Made by a program: the position numbers and the translations under genes. Under the pieces are notes generated by a model, which was not told where the DNA came from, made no database searches, and saw only the letters and a program-made list of their open reading frames with translations. From assembly GCF_013387495.1 (NCBI RefSeq), contig NZ_JABZEE010000046.1, positions 1 through 64,000 on the forward strand: a stretch of 64,000 bases of DNA, given 5' to 3'. Each line of letters starts with the position of its first letter. The first letter of the stretch is position 1. Origin of the DNA: Streptomyces sp. PKU-EA00015. Lineage in GTDB: Bacteria > Actinomycetota > Actinomycetes > Streptomycetales > Streptomycetaceae. This document shows, piece by piece, positions 24,976 through 33,576 of this stretch.

Positions 24976-25971
24976 ATGGGAGATTTCCGAATCCCGGACC
25001 TTTGCGCACCCATACCGGCAGCGCTGAATCCGGAACTGCAGGAGGCCACCGCGGCCGTTGACGCATGGTTGGGCGAGTTCGGTCTGGTGCCCACCGAGGA
25101 GGCGCGTCGGCATGTGCAGCGCACTCGTGTGGACCGGCTCACCGCGTGGCTGTGCCCGAACGCCTCACAGGAGGCGCTGATCCTGATCACCCAGTGGAAC
25201 GCGTGGCTGTTCCAGCTGGACGACCAGTTCGACGACGACCCGGTGCGCGGTTACCAGCCCGAGCAGTGGCGCGAGGCGTTCGGGCCGTTGTTCGCCGTAT
25301 TCGAGGAAAACGTCACGGCCGGGCGACTGGCGCGTTCCCTGGCCGACCTGTGGCGCCGTACGACGGCCGTCCGTTCTTCCGTATGGCAGCGCAGGTTTGT
25401 CCCGCACCTGTTGTGGTATTTCGACAGCTATCGGGCCGATATGATTCATCGGGAGGAAGGGCGTGTACCCGGCCTGCAGCAATATCTCGCGCATCGTCGC
25501 GCCTCATTCGCATTCGACGCCGTCCTTGACCTGATGGAAATCGGTTCCGGTGTGGACCTGCCCGATCAACTGCATGCGAATCCGGCCTTCGCGGACATGC
25601 GAGGGGCAGTGATCTACGCGAATGCCTGCATCAACGATCTCTACTCGCTGCGCAAGGAACTCACCCATGACTATGCGTTCAACGCCGTCACGGTGATCTC
25701 CCACCATCACCGGTGCAGCCTCCAGGAGGCGGTGGAGCGCGTGGCCGTGATGCAGGCCGGATACGTCCAGCGCATCCTCGATCTCGAACGGGTCCTGCCC
25801 GAACGGCTGGCGCGTTCCGGCCTCGCCGACGACGTCATCGTCGACGCGCTCCGCTGTGTCCGGGACTTCCACGCGCTCACCGCCGGGAACGTCGCCTGGT
25901 CGAAGGAGACCGGGCGCTATGCCGAGATAGAGACCAATCCGACGTATCTGACGGACTTGTTCACTCCGTAG
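24976..25971 (+). CDS. class I terpene synthase (sesquiterpene cyclase type)
   Basis: This 331-residue bacterial terpene cyclase turns a prenyl diphosphate, probably farnesyl diphosphate, into a cyclic hydrocarbon or alcohol. All landmarks are present: LDDQFDD (Asp82-Asp87) for Mg2+, the NSE triad N220-D-L-Y-S224-L-R-K-E228, and R314-Y315 near the C-terminus. A Pro-rich N-terminus without a prenyltransferase domain fits the single-domain type. The product cannot be read from the sequence. It stands alone, with no P450 or prenyltransferase nearby, between two msrA genes. ATG 24976 has a GAGAAG-type site. Confidence 0.92.
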   Translation: MGDFRIPDLCAPIPAALNPELQEATAAVDAWLGEFGLVPTEEARRHVQRTRVDRLTAWLCPNASQEALILITQWNAWLFQLDDQFDDDPVRGYQPEQWREAFGPLFAVFEENVTAGRLARSLADLWRRTTAVRSSVWQRRFVPHLLWYFDSYRADMIHREEGRVPGLQQYLAHRRASFAFDAVLDLMEIGSGVDLPDQLHANPAFADMRGAVIYANACINDLYSLRKELTHDYAFNAVTVISHHHRCSLQEAVERVAVMQAGYVQRILDLERVLPERLARSGLADDVIVDALRCVRDFHALTAGNVAWSKETGRYAEIETNPTYLTDLFTP

Positions 25972-26181
25972 CCCCCGTGGCCGTCGCCCATGCCCGTCAG
26001 GGAGCCGCCGTGGCAGCGGCACCGGGATCCCCCGTCAGGCAGGACTGTGCCGTCCATCCCACGTCGTGCGGCAGTCCTGTGTCGTCGCCGCCGGCTGCCG
26101 CCCGCCGGCCGTCCCGGGCACGCCGGAGGCGGCCCGTGTCGAGATCGACGATGATCTCCGAAGGCGGACAGCGGTGTCCGC

Positions 26182-26850
26182 TCAGCCGTCGGTGGGGGCC
26201 GGCGCGACACCGATCGGGCAGCTCACGCCCGTGCCGCCGATGCCGCAGTAGCCGCCCGGGTTCTTGTCGAGGTACTGCTGGTGGTACGCCTCTGCCGGAT
26301 AGAACGGGCGGCCCTCCGCCGGCAGCAGTTCCGTGGTGATCGTGCCGTAGCCCGAGCCCGTCAGGACCTTCTGGTAGGACTCGCGCGACGCCTTGGCCGC
26401 GGACTCCTGGGCCGGGGAGTGGGTGTAGATCGCCGAGCGGTACTGGGTGCCCACGTCGTTGCCCTGGCGGAAGCCCTGGGTCGGGTCGTGGGACTCCCAG
26501 AACAGCTTCAGCAGCTGCTCGTACGACACGACCTCGGGGTCGAAGACGACGCGGACCGCCTCCGTGTGGCCGGTCAGGCCCGAGCAGGCCTCTTCGTACG
26601 TCGGGTTCGGGGTGTGGCCGCCCTGGTAGCCGACGAGGGTCGTCCACACGCCCTTCGTCTGCCAGAACTTCCGCTCCGCGCCCCAGAAGCAGCCCAGGGC
26701 GAAGTCGGCGACCTCCAGGCCCTCGGGGTAGGGGCCCAGCAGCGGGTTGCCGAGGACCGTGTGGCGGTCGGGGACGGTGAAGGACGGGGCGGGGCGGCCC
26801 TTGAGGGCCTCCTCCGGGGTGGGCAGCACGGGCGTACGGCCGAAGAGCAT
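26182..26850 (-). CDS. msrA: peptide methionine-(S)-S-oxide reductase, copy 2 (core copy)
   Basis: This 222-residue MsrA has catalytic Cys54 in GCFWGAE, the same N-terminal extension as copy 1 (MLFGRTPVLPTPEEALKG), HDPTQGFRQGNDVGTQYRSA and GYCGIGG. It is in the place where core msrA lies in other Streptomyces, next to the TPR-like membrane protein and cystathionine synthase (from memory). The C-terminus ends SCPIGVAPAPTDG with an extra cysteine (GVSCPIG) absent from copy 1. GGAGAA precedes ATG 26850. Confidence 0.94.
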   Translation of the reverse strand: MLFGRTPVLPTPEEALKGRPAPSFTVPDRHTVLGNPLLGPYPEGLEVADFALGCFWGAERKFWQTKGVWTTLVGYQGGHTPNPTYEEACSGLTGHTEAVRVVFDPEVVSYEQLLKLFWESHDPTQGFRQGNDVGTQYRSAIYTHSPAQESAAKASRESYQKVLTGSGYGTITTELLPAEGRPFYPAEAYHQQYLDKNPGGYCGIGGTGVSCPIGVAPAPTDG

Positions 26851-26943
26851 GGCGGTTCTCCTTCACGGTGACGGCACCGGGAACAACGTCCCGGCGCCAC
26901 CGGGAATTCCGGACGGCCTCCCCGTCCTGGGCGGCGCGCCGGG

Positions 26944-28047
26944 TCAGTGCGGCAGCGTCGCCGGGCTGCCGCCGTTGGCCTCGTAGCCCGCCACCGCGAG
27001 GGCGCGGTAGACCGCGTACTCGGCCGCCGGGTCGCTGCTGTGCGTCCACGGCAGGGCGCCCACGTGGCCGTCCACGTGGACCAGTTGGTTCATCGCCTCG
27101 GCCCAGCGCTCGGAGCGGACCAGGAACATCACGAGCAGATGGCGCACGTGCGCGAGCATCGGGTCGTCGGGGCGGGCCGAGTGGACCGCGTACAGGGCGC
27201 CTTCCAGGGCCTTGGTGACCACCGCGCTCTGGTAGAAGCCGGTGACCAGGTTGAGCTCGGGCAGGTGCTCGTACACCGCGAACAGCGGCAGGGCCGCGAG
27301 CAGCGAGCCCTGCGGCGCCCGGGCGGCGGCGGTCGTCGCGAAGTGGTCGGCGTCCTCCCGGGAGCCGTGCCACTTCTCGCACAGGTAGTGGAGGGCGGCG
27401 AGGTGGGCGCCCATGTGGCTGGGCGCCCGGTCGATGACCTTCGCCCACAGCTGGTCGAACTGCTCCTGGGAGTCGCCGAGCCCGCGGGCGACGGCGAGTT
27501 CGACGATGTACGGGACCGGGTCGCCGGGCGCCAGGAGCGCGGCCTCGGCGCACACGGACCTGGCCTCCTCCAGGATGATCCGGAAGTCGTCCGTGCCGGC
27601 GGCCGACGACCGCCACGCCTGCTGGACGAGGAACTCGGCGTGCACCTGGGCGCCCCCCGCGTCCTTCGGCGCCTGAGCGCGCCAGGCGCGCAGCCACGCG
27701 CCACCGGTGCCGGGCTGCTGCTGGAGCTCCAGCGACGCGGCGCCGGCGAAGGCCTGGACGCGCTGCCAGCGCACCTCGCCCTCCTTCGGTGTGCCGGCGA
27801 GCAGCTGGGCGGCGGCCCGCCAGTCCTGGGTGCGCTGGACGACGTCGAGCACGTCGAGGAGGTCCTGGTCCGGTCCGGGCAGGCGCACGTCCAGCTCCTC
27901 CTGGCGCAGGAAGCCGTAGTCGTCCGGGTCGGCGGCGTCGGGCGAGCCGGGGCGGGCCAGCCGGATGCCCGCGTTGCGGCGCCTGAGGACGGGGCCGATG
28001 ACCGCGGCCAGCATGCACATCGCGATCAGGAACCAGAGAATCTCCAT
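26944..28047 (-). CDS. membrane-anchored TPR-like protein
   Basis: This 367-residue protein has one N-terminal helix (MEILWFLIAMCMLAAVIGPV) and a long alpha-helical cytoplasmic domain with repeated Ala/Leu helices resembling tetratricopeptide units (DWRAAAQLLAG, AEFLVQQAWRSS, HMGAHLAALHYLCEKWHG). No catalytic motif is visible. Start ATG 28047 places the helix at the very N-terminus. An upstream ATG at 28080 is less likely. It is conserved beside msrA in Streptomyces (from memory). A scaffolding role is likely but unproven. Confidence 0.78.
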   Translation of the reverse strand: MEILWFLIAMCMLAAVIGPVLRRRNAGIRLARPGSPDAADPDDYGFLRQEELDVRLPGPDQDLLDVLDVVQRTQDWRAAAQLLAGTPKEGEVRWQRVQAFAGAASLELQQQPGTGGAWLRAWRAQAPKDAGGAQVHAEFLVQQAWRSSAAGTDDFRIILEEARSVCAEAALLAPGDPVPYIVELAVARGLGDSQEQFDQLWAKVIDRAPSHMGAHLAALHYLCEKWHGSREDADHFATTAAARAPQGSLLAALPLFAVYEHLPELNLVTGFYQSAVVTKALEGALYAVHSARPDDPMLAHVRHLLVMFLVRSERWAEAMNQLVHVDGHVGALPWTHSSDPAAEYAVYRALAVAGYEANGGSPATLPH

Positions 28048-28133
28048 GGCTCCATTGTCCCGGACGCCCGCGGCGTCCACAGCGGGCAGGTCCGCGCCGC
28101 GAACCGCCCCTCGCGGGACTACGCTCGGGCCTC

Positions 28134-29288
28134 ATGAGCGACGACCACACCTTGCACAGCTTCGAGACCCGCGCCATCCATGCGGGCAACACCGCGGACC
28201 CGCTGACCGGCGCCGTCGTGCCGCCGATCTACCAGGTCTCCACCTACAAGCAGGACGGCGTGGGCGGGCTGCGGGGCGGTTACGAGTACAGCCGCAGCGC
28301 CAACCCGACCCGGACCGCCCTGGAGGAGAACCTGGCCGCGATCGAGGGCGGCCGGCGCGGTCTGGCCTTCGCGTCCGGGCTCGCGGCGGAGGACTGCCTG
28401 CTGCGTACGCTGCTGAAGCCCGGTGCCCACGTGGTGATCCCGAACGATGCGTACGGCGGCACGTTCCGGCTGTTCGCCAAGGTGGTCGAGCGGTGGGGCG
28501 TGGACTTCTCCGTGGCGGACACCTCGGACCCGGCGGCGGTGCGGGCGGCGGTCAACGACCGTACGCGGCTGATCTGGGTCGAGACCCCGTCGAACCCGCT
28601 CCTCGGCATCACGGACATCGCGGCGGTCGCGGACGTGGCGCGCACGGCGGGCGCGAAGCTCGTCGTCGACAACACGTTCGCGAGCCCCTACCTCCAGCAG
28701 CCGATCTCCCTCGGCGCCGACGTCGTCGTGCACTCGCTGACGAAGTACATGGGCGGTCACTCGGACGTCGTGGGCGGTGCGCTGATCGCGGCCGACGCGG
28801 GGCTGGGCGAGGAACTGGCGTACCACCAGAACGCGATGGGAGCGGTGGCCGGCCCGTTCGACGCGTGGCTGGTGCTGCGGGGGATCAAGACGCTCCCGGT
28901 GCGCATGGACCGCCACAGCGAGAACGCGACCCGCGTCGCGGAGATGCTGACCAAGCACCCCAAGGTCACCTCGGTGCTCTACCCGGGACTGCCGGAGCAC
29001 CCGGGACACGAGGTGGCGGCGAAGCAGATGAAGGCGTTCGGCGGCATGGTGTCGTTCCGGGTCGAGGGCGGCGAGGCGGCCGCGGTCGAGGTCTGCAACC
29101 GCGCCAAGCTGTTCACGCTGGGCGAGTCGCTGGGCGGTGTCGAGTCGCTGATCGAGCACCCGGGGCGGATGACCCACGCGTCGGTGGTCGGTTCGGCGCT
29201 GGAGGTGCCGGGCGACCTGGTGCGGCTGTCGGTGGGCATCGAGGCGGCCGACGACCTGCTGGCTGACCTCAAGCAGGCGCTCGGCTGA
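28134..29288 (+). CDS. metB: cystathionine gamma-synthase/lyase (PLP, trans-sulfuration)
   Basis: This 384-residue PLP enzyme of the Cys/Met metabolism family has RAIHAGNTADPLTGAVVPPIYQVSTY and YSRSANPTRTALEENLAAIE at the N-terminus. The PLP lysine is Lys204 in HSLTKYMGGHSD, and SLGGVESLIEHPGRMTHASV is the substrate loop. It either joins O-acyl-homoserine with cysteine or, in actinobacteria, also cleaves cystathionine. Sequence alone does not separate synthase from lyase, so the symbol follows the usual annotation. Single gene, with an 86-bp gap to the divergent TPR gene. Confidence 0.9.
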   Translation: MSDDHTLHSFETRAIHAGNTADPLTGAVVPPIYQVSTYKQDGVGGLRGGYEYSRSANPTRTALEENLAAIEGGRRGLAFASGLAAEDCLLRTLLKPGAHVVIPNDAYGGTFRLFAKVVERWGVDFSVADTSDPAAVRAAVNDRTRLIWVETPSNPLLGITDIAAVADVARTAGAKLVVDNTFASPYLQQPISLGADVVVHSLTKYMGGHSDVVGGALIAADAGLGEELAYHQNAMGAVAGPFDAWLVLRGIKTLPVRMDRHSENATRVAEMLTKHPKVTSVLYPGLPEHPGHEVAAKQMKAFGGMVSFRVEGGEAAAVEVCNRAKLFTLGESLGGVESLIEHPGRMTHASVVGSALEVPGDLVRLSVGIEAADDLLADLKQALG

Positions 29289-29312
29289 GGGAGTTGACAC
29301 CTCGTCGGACGA

Positions 29313-29348
29313 CATCGGGCCCCGGCCGGGTACGGCCGGGGCCCGATG
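29313..29348. terminator. bidirectional hairpin terminator
   Basis: CATCGGGCCCCGGCCG pairs perfectly with CGGCCGGGGCCCGATG around a GGTA loop. It separates the convergent metB and DUF1059 genes. Confidence 0.85.
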
Positions 29349-29361
29349 TGCGGGTGCCGGG

Positions 29362-29553
29362 TCAGGCAGGGACCTTCTCGTCCTCGAGGGACTCACGGAT
29401 CATCTGCCGCAGCTCGGGGCCGTCGGTGTGTTCGTGGACGGACACGGCGTGCTCGGCGGCCGCCCGTATGACTTCGTCCTCCTCGCCGGAGATGGTGAGG
29501 GTGCATCCGGAGACGCTCGGGCTCTTGCGGCAGTCGACGACTTTCCTGGTCAT
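29362..29553 (-). CDS. DUF1059 small protein
   Basis: This 63-residue protein begins MTRKVVDCRKSPSVSGCTLT and continues with ISGEEDEVIRAAAEHAVSVHEHTDG, the DUF1059 pattern with two conserved cysteines spaced for possible metal or disulfide binding. It ends in a helix (LRQMIRESLED). Small, soluble and widely conserved, with unknown function. AGGAGG precedes the ATG. Confidence 0.85.
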   Translation of the reverse strand: MTRKVVDCRKSPSVSGCTLTISGEEDEVIRAAAEHAVSVHEHTDGPELRQMIRESLEDEKVPA

Positions 29554-29671
29554 GAGGGCCTCCTCGGCTCGCTCTGGGTGCCGCTCGTCTTCAGGATAGA
29601 TCCGAAAGAACCGGCGGACGCGGCAGGACGGACGGGCGCCCTCGCGTCACCGCGGCGCGCGTCGTCGCACG

Positions 29672-29923
29672 TCAGAAGCCTTCGAGCGGTGGTGTCGTCT
29701 CCGACGGCGGTGCCACCCACGGCTGGTTCACCGTCGCCCACACCGCGAAGGCGAGGGCCGCGGCGACGATCAGCAGCCAGGCCGCCCGGCGCAGCGCGCG
29801 CCGGCGGCGCAGCAGCCGTCCGCCGTGGGTCGCGGCGCGGACGCCGAGATCGGCGGGCACGGCGGGCAGGGGGCCCTCCATCATCCGGCGGACCTCGCTC
29901 TCCTTGCGGTCGGCGCCGCTCAT
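29672..29923 (-). CDS. small single-pass membrane protein coupled to sigma factor
   Basis: This 83-residue protein has a cytoplasmic N-terminal half ending in a run of arginines (LLRRRRALRRAA), one membrane helix (about 50-66) and a short Pro/Thr-rich outside tail. It overlaps the sigma-factor gene by ATGA. Position and topology suit a minimal anti-sigma factor. It lacks the HxxxCxxC zinc motif of the ZAS class, so this is only an inference. Confidence 0.7.
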   Translation of the reverse strand: MSGADRKESEVRRMMEGPLPAVPADLGVRAATHGGRLLRRRRALRRAAWLLIVAAALAFAVWATVNQPWVAPPSETTPPLEGF

Positions 29924-30447
29924 GACGCCGCCCGCAGCCGGGCCGCCGGAGGCCGGGGCGGCGTGCTGCGCATGACGGCTACGGCCCGTGTGCAGATCGC
30001 GCGGACCCGGTCCGCGGGGATGCCCAGCAGCGCGGCGGTCTGCTCCTCGGCGACCCCTTCGTACAGCCGCAGCACCAGGATCAGGCGCTCCTGCGGGCTG
30101 AGCCGGGCGAGCACTCCGTCCCGCGCGCGGGGGTGACGCCAGGCGCCGCGCGCGAAGCGGTTGGCGAGCTCCTGGCGGGTGCGGTCGTAGGGGTCCTCTC
30201 CGCGCAGCCGGTCCCAGTCGGCGTAGGTGCGGGCGAGCGCGGCGGTGAGCAGTTGCTGTGCGTACGGGTTGACGCCCGCGGGCTCGGCCGTGAGCAGGGT
30301 CGCGGCGTGCAGCAGCCGGCCGGCCGCGCCCGCCACGAAGGCGTCGAACTCCCGGGCACGGCGGCGGTCCCTGGCCGGATTCCGCTCGCTCACGTCCTCA
30401 TATAGGGCCCATGCCGCGTCCCCGGTCAAGGGGTCGGCGGGGGCCAT
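29920..30447 (-). CDS. ECF-like RNA polymerase sigma factor
   Basis: This 175-residue protein has the layout of a short sigma-70 factor. A helical sigma2-like region (REFDAFVAGAAGRLLHAATLLTAE, then ARTYADWDRLR) precedes a clear sigma4 region (ARLSPQERLILVLRLYEGVAEEQTAALLGIPADRVRAICTRAV, about 120-165) with its helix-turn-helix. It resembles the SigE/SACE-type factors of actinobacteria. I used ATG 30447. A GTG at the VSERNPARD position is an alternative. It is followed by an overlapping membrane protein gene and preceded by marR. The target promoters are unknown. Confidence 0.85.
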   Translation of the reverse strand: MAPADPLTGDAAWALYEDVSERNPARDRRRAREFDAFVAGAAGRLLHAATLLTAEPAGVNPYAQQLLTAALARTYADWDRLRGEDPYDRTRQELANRFARGAWRHPRARDGVLARLSPQERLILVLRLYEGVAEEQTAALLGIPADRVRAICTRAVAVMRSTPPRPPAARLRAAS

Positions 30448-30461
30448 CGGCCCCGCCCTGG

Positions 30462-30974
30462 TCAGGAGGCCGGCGGAGCCTCCGCCTCCGCCGGGGGCAG
30501 CCCGGCCTGGCGGGCGGACAGGGCGGTGTTGAAGCGGGTGAGCAGGGTGCAGAACGACTCGCGCTCGCTCTCCGTCCAGCCTTCCGTGACCTGCCGCATC
30601 AGTTCGCGCCGCGAGGCGCGGACCTCGTCGAGGCGGGCCTGGCCGCGAGGGGAGAGCTGCAGGACGACGGCGCGGCCGTCCTCCGGGTGCGAGGTGCGCT
30701 TGACCAGGCCGGTGTCGACCAGCGGCGCGACCTGGCGGGTCACGGTCGACGAGTCGATCCCCATGCCCGCCGCGAGCGCCTTGACGCCCATGGGGCCTTC
30801 CTGGTCGAGGCGGTTGAGCAGCAGGTAGGCGGCGCGGTCCATGGAGTTGCGGACCTGGCCCACGCCACCGAGCCGGGTCTGTTCCGCGCGCCGGGCGAAG
30901 ACGGCCACCTGGTGCTGGAGGGCATCGAGGAGGCCGGGAGCGAGATCTGTCGTCATGTCCTGTGAAGTGGGCAT
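30462..30974 (-). CDS. MarR-family transcriptional regulator
   Basis: This 170-residue winged-helix regulator has dimerisation helices at both ends. The DNA-binding part is visible as AAYLLLNRLDQEGPMGVKALAAGMGIDSSTVTRQVAPLVDTGLVKRTSHPEDGRAV with the wing DGRAVVLQLSPRG. Two ATGs are possible (30974 and 30956), and neither has a strong ribosome site. It lies 14 bases upstream of the sigma-factor gene in the same direction, so the two may be co-transcribed. The divergent ilvA starts 154 bp away. Confidence 0.88.
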   Translation of the reverse strand: MPTSQDMTTDLAPGLLDALQHQVAVFARRAEQTRLGGVGQVRNSMDRAAYLLLNRLDQEGPMGVKALAAGMGIDSSTVTRQVAPLVDTGLVKRTSHPEDGRAVVLQLSPRGQARLDEVRASRRELMRQVTEGWTESERESFCTLLTRFNTALSARQAGLPPAEAEAPPAS

Positions 30975-31128
30975 GGCAGTGGGGGGCTCTCTCGTGCGGT
31001 GGTCGGTTGGTGGGGGACAGAGTACGCGGCCGGGCCGTGGCGCGTACGGGCGCTGCACAATCCTGCGGCAGACCGCCCGGGATTCGGACGGCGGCCCGGT
31101 CGGCGGGGCGAACTGCGAGACTTGTGCC

Positions 31129-32358
31129 ATGAGCTTCCGCACGCCCGAGATCCTGCGCTCCGTCATCCTCGACGACATCCGCGGGGCCCAGAAGATGCTG
31201 TCCGGGGTGGCGCGGATGACGCCGATGGAGGGCAGCAGGCACCTGACGCGGCTCGTGGGGGCGCCGGTCCACCTGAAGTGCGAGAACCTGCAGCGCACCG
31301 GGTCGTTCAAGCTGCGCGGGGCCTATGTGCGCATCGCCGGCCTGCGGCCGGAGGAGCGCGCGGCCGGAGTGGTCGCCGCGTCCGCGGGCAACCACGCGCA
31401 GGGTGTCGCGCTGGCGTCGTCGCTGCTCGGGGTCCGCTCCACCGTCTTCATGCCGGTCGGCGCCCCGCTGCCGAAGGTGGCCGCGACGCGGGAGTACGGC
31501 GCGGACGTGCGGCTCGTGGGGCACGTGGTCGACGAGACGCTGGCGGCGGCCGAGCAGTACGCGCGTGAGACGGGCGCGGTGTTCATCCACCCCTTCGACC
31601 ACCCGGACATCGTGGCGGGCCAGGGCACGGTGGGGCTGGAGATCCTGGAGCAGTGCCCGGAGGTGCGGACGATCCTCGTCGGTGTCGGCGGCGGCGGTCT
31701 CGTGGCCGGCATCGCCGTGGCGGTGAAGGCGCTGCGGCCCGATGTGAAGGTGATCGGCGTACAGGCGGAGGGCGCGGCGGCGTATCCGCCCTCGCTGGCG
31801 GCGGGGCGGCCGGTGTCGATCGAGGCGCCGGCGACGATGGCGGACGGGATCAAGGTCGGCCGGCCCGGGGACGTGCCGTTCAAAATCATTGGCGATCTTG
31901 TGGACGACGTCCGTACGGTCTCCGAGGACGAGCTCTCCAGCGCGCTGCTGCTCTGCCTGGAGCGGGCCAAGATGGTGGTCGAGCCGGCCGGGGCGAGCAC
32001 GGTGGCGGCGCTGCTGAGCGATCCGGCGTCGTTCGACGGCCCGGTGGTCGCACTGCTGTCGGGCGGCAACGTGGATCCGCTGCTGATGCAGCGCATCCTG
32101 CGTCACGGCATGGCGGCGGCAGGGCGGTACCTGTCGCTGCGGCTGCGTCTGACGGACCGTCCGGGCGCGCTGGCCGGGCTGCTGGGAGCGCTGTCGGTGG
32201 CGGACGCCAATGTCCTCGACGTGAGTCATGTGCGGACCGATCCGCGGCTCGGGCTCACGGAGGTCGAGGTGGAACTGCACCTGGAGACGAAGGGGCCGGA
32301 ACATTGCGAGGAGGTCGCGGCGGCCCTGCGTGCCAAGGGTTACACCATTCTCGACTGA
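31129..32358 (+). CDS. ilvA: threonine ammonia-lyase (dehydratase)
   Basis: This 409-residue PLP enzyme deaminates L-threonine to 2-oxobutanoate, feeding isoleucine synthesis and propionyl-CoA. The PLP lysine is Lys61 in TGSFKLRGA. GVGGGGLVAGIA is the phosphate loop, and SGGNVDP closes the catalytic domain. A single C-terminal ACT-like domain (about 330-409: SLRLRLTDRPGALAGLLGALS) is the form found in actinobacterial and catabolic-type enzymes. I chose ATG 31129 (MSFRTPEIL). The longer frame upstream overlaps marR. Confidence 0.93.
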   Translation: MSFRTPEILRSVILDDIRGAQKMLSGVARMTPMEGSRHLTRLVGAPVHLKCENLQRTGSFKLRGAYVRIAGLRPEERAAGVVAASAGNHAQGVALASSLLGVRSTVFMPVGAPLPKVAATREYGADVRLVGHVVDETLAAAEQYARETGAVFIHPFDHPDIVAGQGTVGLEILEQCPEVRTILVGVGGGGLVAGIAVAVKALRPDVKVIGVQAEGAAAYPPSLAAGRPVSIEAPATMADGIKVGRPGDVPFKIIGDLVDDVRTVSEDELSSALLLCLERAKMVVEPAGASTVAALLSDPASFDGPVVALLSGGNVDPLLMQRILRHGMAAAGRYLSLRLRLTDRPGALAGLLGALSVADANVLDVSHVRTDPRLGLTEVEVELHLETKGPEHCEEVAAALRAKGYTILD

Positions 32359-32444
32359 GGCCCGCCCGTCCGGCGGGCGCTCCGGCGGCAACCGCCCGGC
32401 ATCCGCGCGCTCCGAATGTCGCGACTCGCTTGATGAGACGCGAT

Positions 32445-32456
32445 GTATCGCGATAC
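32445..32456. promoter_or_regulatory. perfect palindrome, likely operator of the ABC exporter
   Basis: GTATCGCGATAC is a perfect 12-bp palindrome about 100 bases before the DrrA-type gene. It sits in an AT-richer patch (32435-32475) that probably holds the promoter. The size suits a PadR, MarR or TetR dimer, but no such gene adjoins the transporter. Confidence 0.45.
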
Positions 32457-32553
32457 CGTGAACATGTCATCGCGTCCACCTGTGTCGATGCGCGGGCATA
32501 TGCATGCTCTCGTCCAGAAGTGACCCATTCCACCTGTCCCTTGGGAGACCCCC

Positions 32554-33576
32554 ATGCCAGGCGCCATCCACGCCGAAGGTCTGGTGAAGACCTTCGGCGA
32601 CGTCAGGGCACTCGACGGCGTCGATCTCGACGTCCCGGAAGGCACGGTCCTCGGACTTCTCGGCCCGAACGGCGCCGGCAAGACGACCACCGTGCGCGTC
32701 CTGACCACCCTTCTCCGGCCCGACAGCGGCTCCGCCGTCGTCGCCGGGATCGACGTGCTCAAAAACCCCAACGAGGTGCGCAGGTCCATCGGCCTGTCCG
32801 GCCAGTTCGCCGCCGTCGACGAGTACCTGACCGGCCGGGAGAACCTCCAGATGGTCGGCCGGCTCTACCAGATGAACGCGCGCGTCGCGAAGATCCGCGC
32901 GGGCGAGCTGCTGGACCGCTTCAACCTCGCCGAGGCCGCCGACCGCCCCGCCAAGACCTACTCCGGCGGCATGCGCAGGCGGCTCGACCTGGCCGCGGCA
33001 CTGGTCGTCTCCCCGCCCGTGATGTTCATGGACGAGCCGACCACCGGTCTCGACCCGCGCAACCGCCAGCAGCTGTGGGAGGTCATCCAGGAGCTCGTCA
33101 GGGGAGGTACGACTTTGCTGCTCACGACGCAGTACCTGGAGGAGGCCGACCACCTCGCCGACACGATCTGCGTCGTCGACCACGGCAAGGTGATCGCCCG
33201 TGGCACCGCCGACCAGCTCAAGGCGCGTACCGGCGGCGAACGCGTGGAGGTCGTCGTCCACGAGCCCGACGAGATCGGCCCCGCCCGTGAGGTCCTCGCC
33301 GCCTACGGCAAGGGCGACGTCACGGTCGCCGAGCACACCCGCAAGCTGACCGTCCCGGTCACCGGCGGCGCCAAGCTGCTGGCCGAGGTCATCCGCGACC
33401 TCGACTCCCGCGGCGTGGAGATCGACGACATCGGTCTGCGCCGGCCCACCCTCGACGACGTGTTCATCTCGCTGACCGGGCACGCGGCCGAGGTCGCCGA
33501 CGACAGTGACGACGGGGAACAGGACGCCCGGCCCCAGGCCCACGGCCGCAAGAACCGGAAGGAGAGCGTGAAGTGA
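32554..33576 (+). CDS. ABC transporter ATPase, daunorubicin-resistance (DrrA) type
   Basis: This 340-residue ATPase is the energy subunit of an exporter. The Walker A is GPNGAGKTT at 37-45, YSGGMRRRLDLAAALV is the signature and VMFMDEPTTGLDP the Walker B. A C-terminal DrrA-type domain (about 225-320) has LDDVFISLTG. GGGAGA lies upstream of ATG 32554. It overlaps the permease gene by GTGA. The pair probably exports a lipophilic drug, antibiotic or lipid. No biosynthetic cluster surrounds it. Confidence 0.93.
   Translation: MPGAIHAEGLVKTFGDVRALDGVDLDVPEGTVLGLLGPNGAGKTTTVRVLTTLLRPDSGSAVVAGIDVLKNPNEVRRSIGLSGQFAAVDEYLTGRENLQMVGRLYQMNARVAKIRAGELLDRFNLAEAADRPAKTYSGGMRRRLDLAAALVVSPPVMFMDEPTTGLDPRNRQQLWEVIQELVRGGTTLLLTTQYLEEADHLADTICVVDHGKVIARGTADQLKARTGGERVEVVVHEPDEIGPAREVLAAYGKGDVTVAEHTRKLTVPVTGGAKLLAEVIRDLDSRGVEIDDIGLRRPTLDDVFISLTGHAAEVADDSDDGEQDARPQAHGRKNRKESVK

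Noticed and set aside
25972..26181. Possible small leftward gene between terpene synthase and msrA (reading ...SEIIVDLDTGRLRRARDG)
   Set aside because: No start with a ribosome site, and composition after the first 20 residues is random.
29920..32391. 823-codon frame reading through sigma factor, marR and ilvA
   Set aside because: Only the last 175 codons are sigma-factor sequence. The upstream part is antisense to ilvA.
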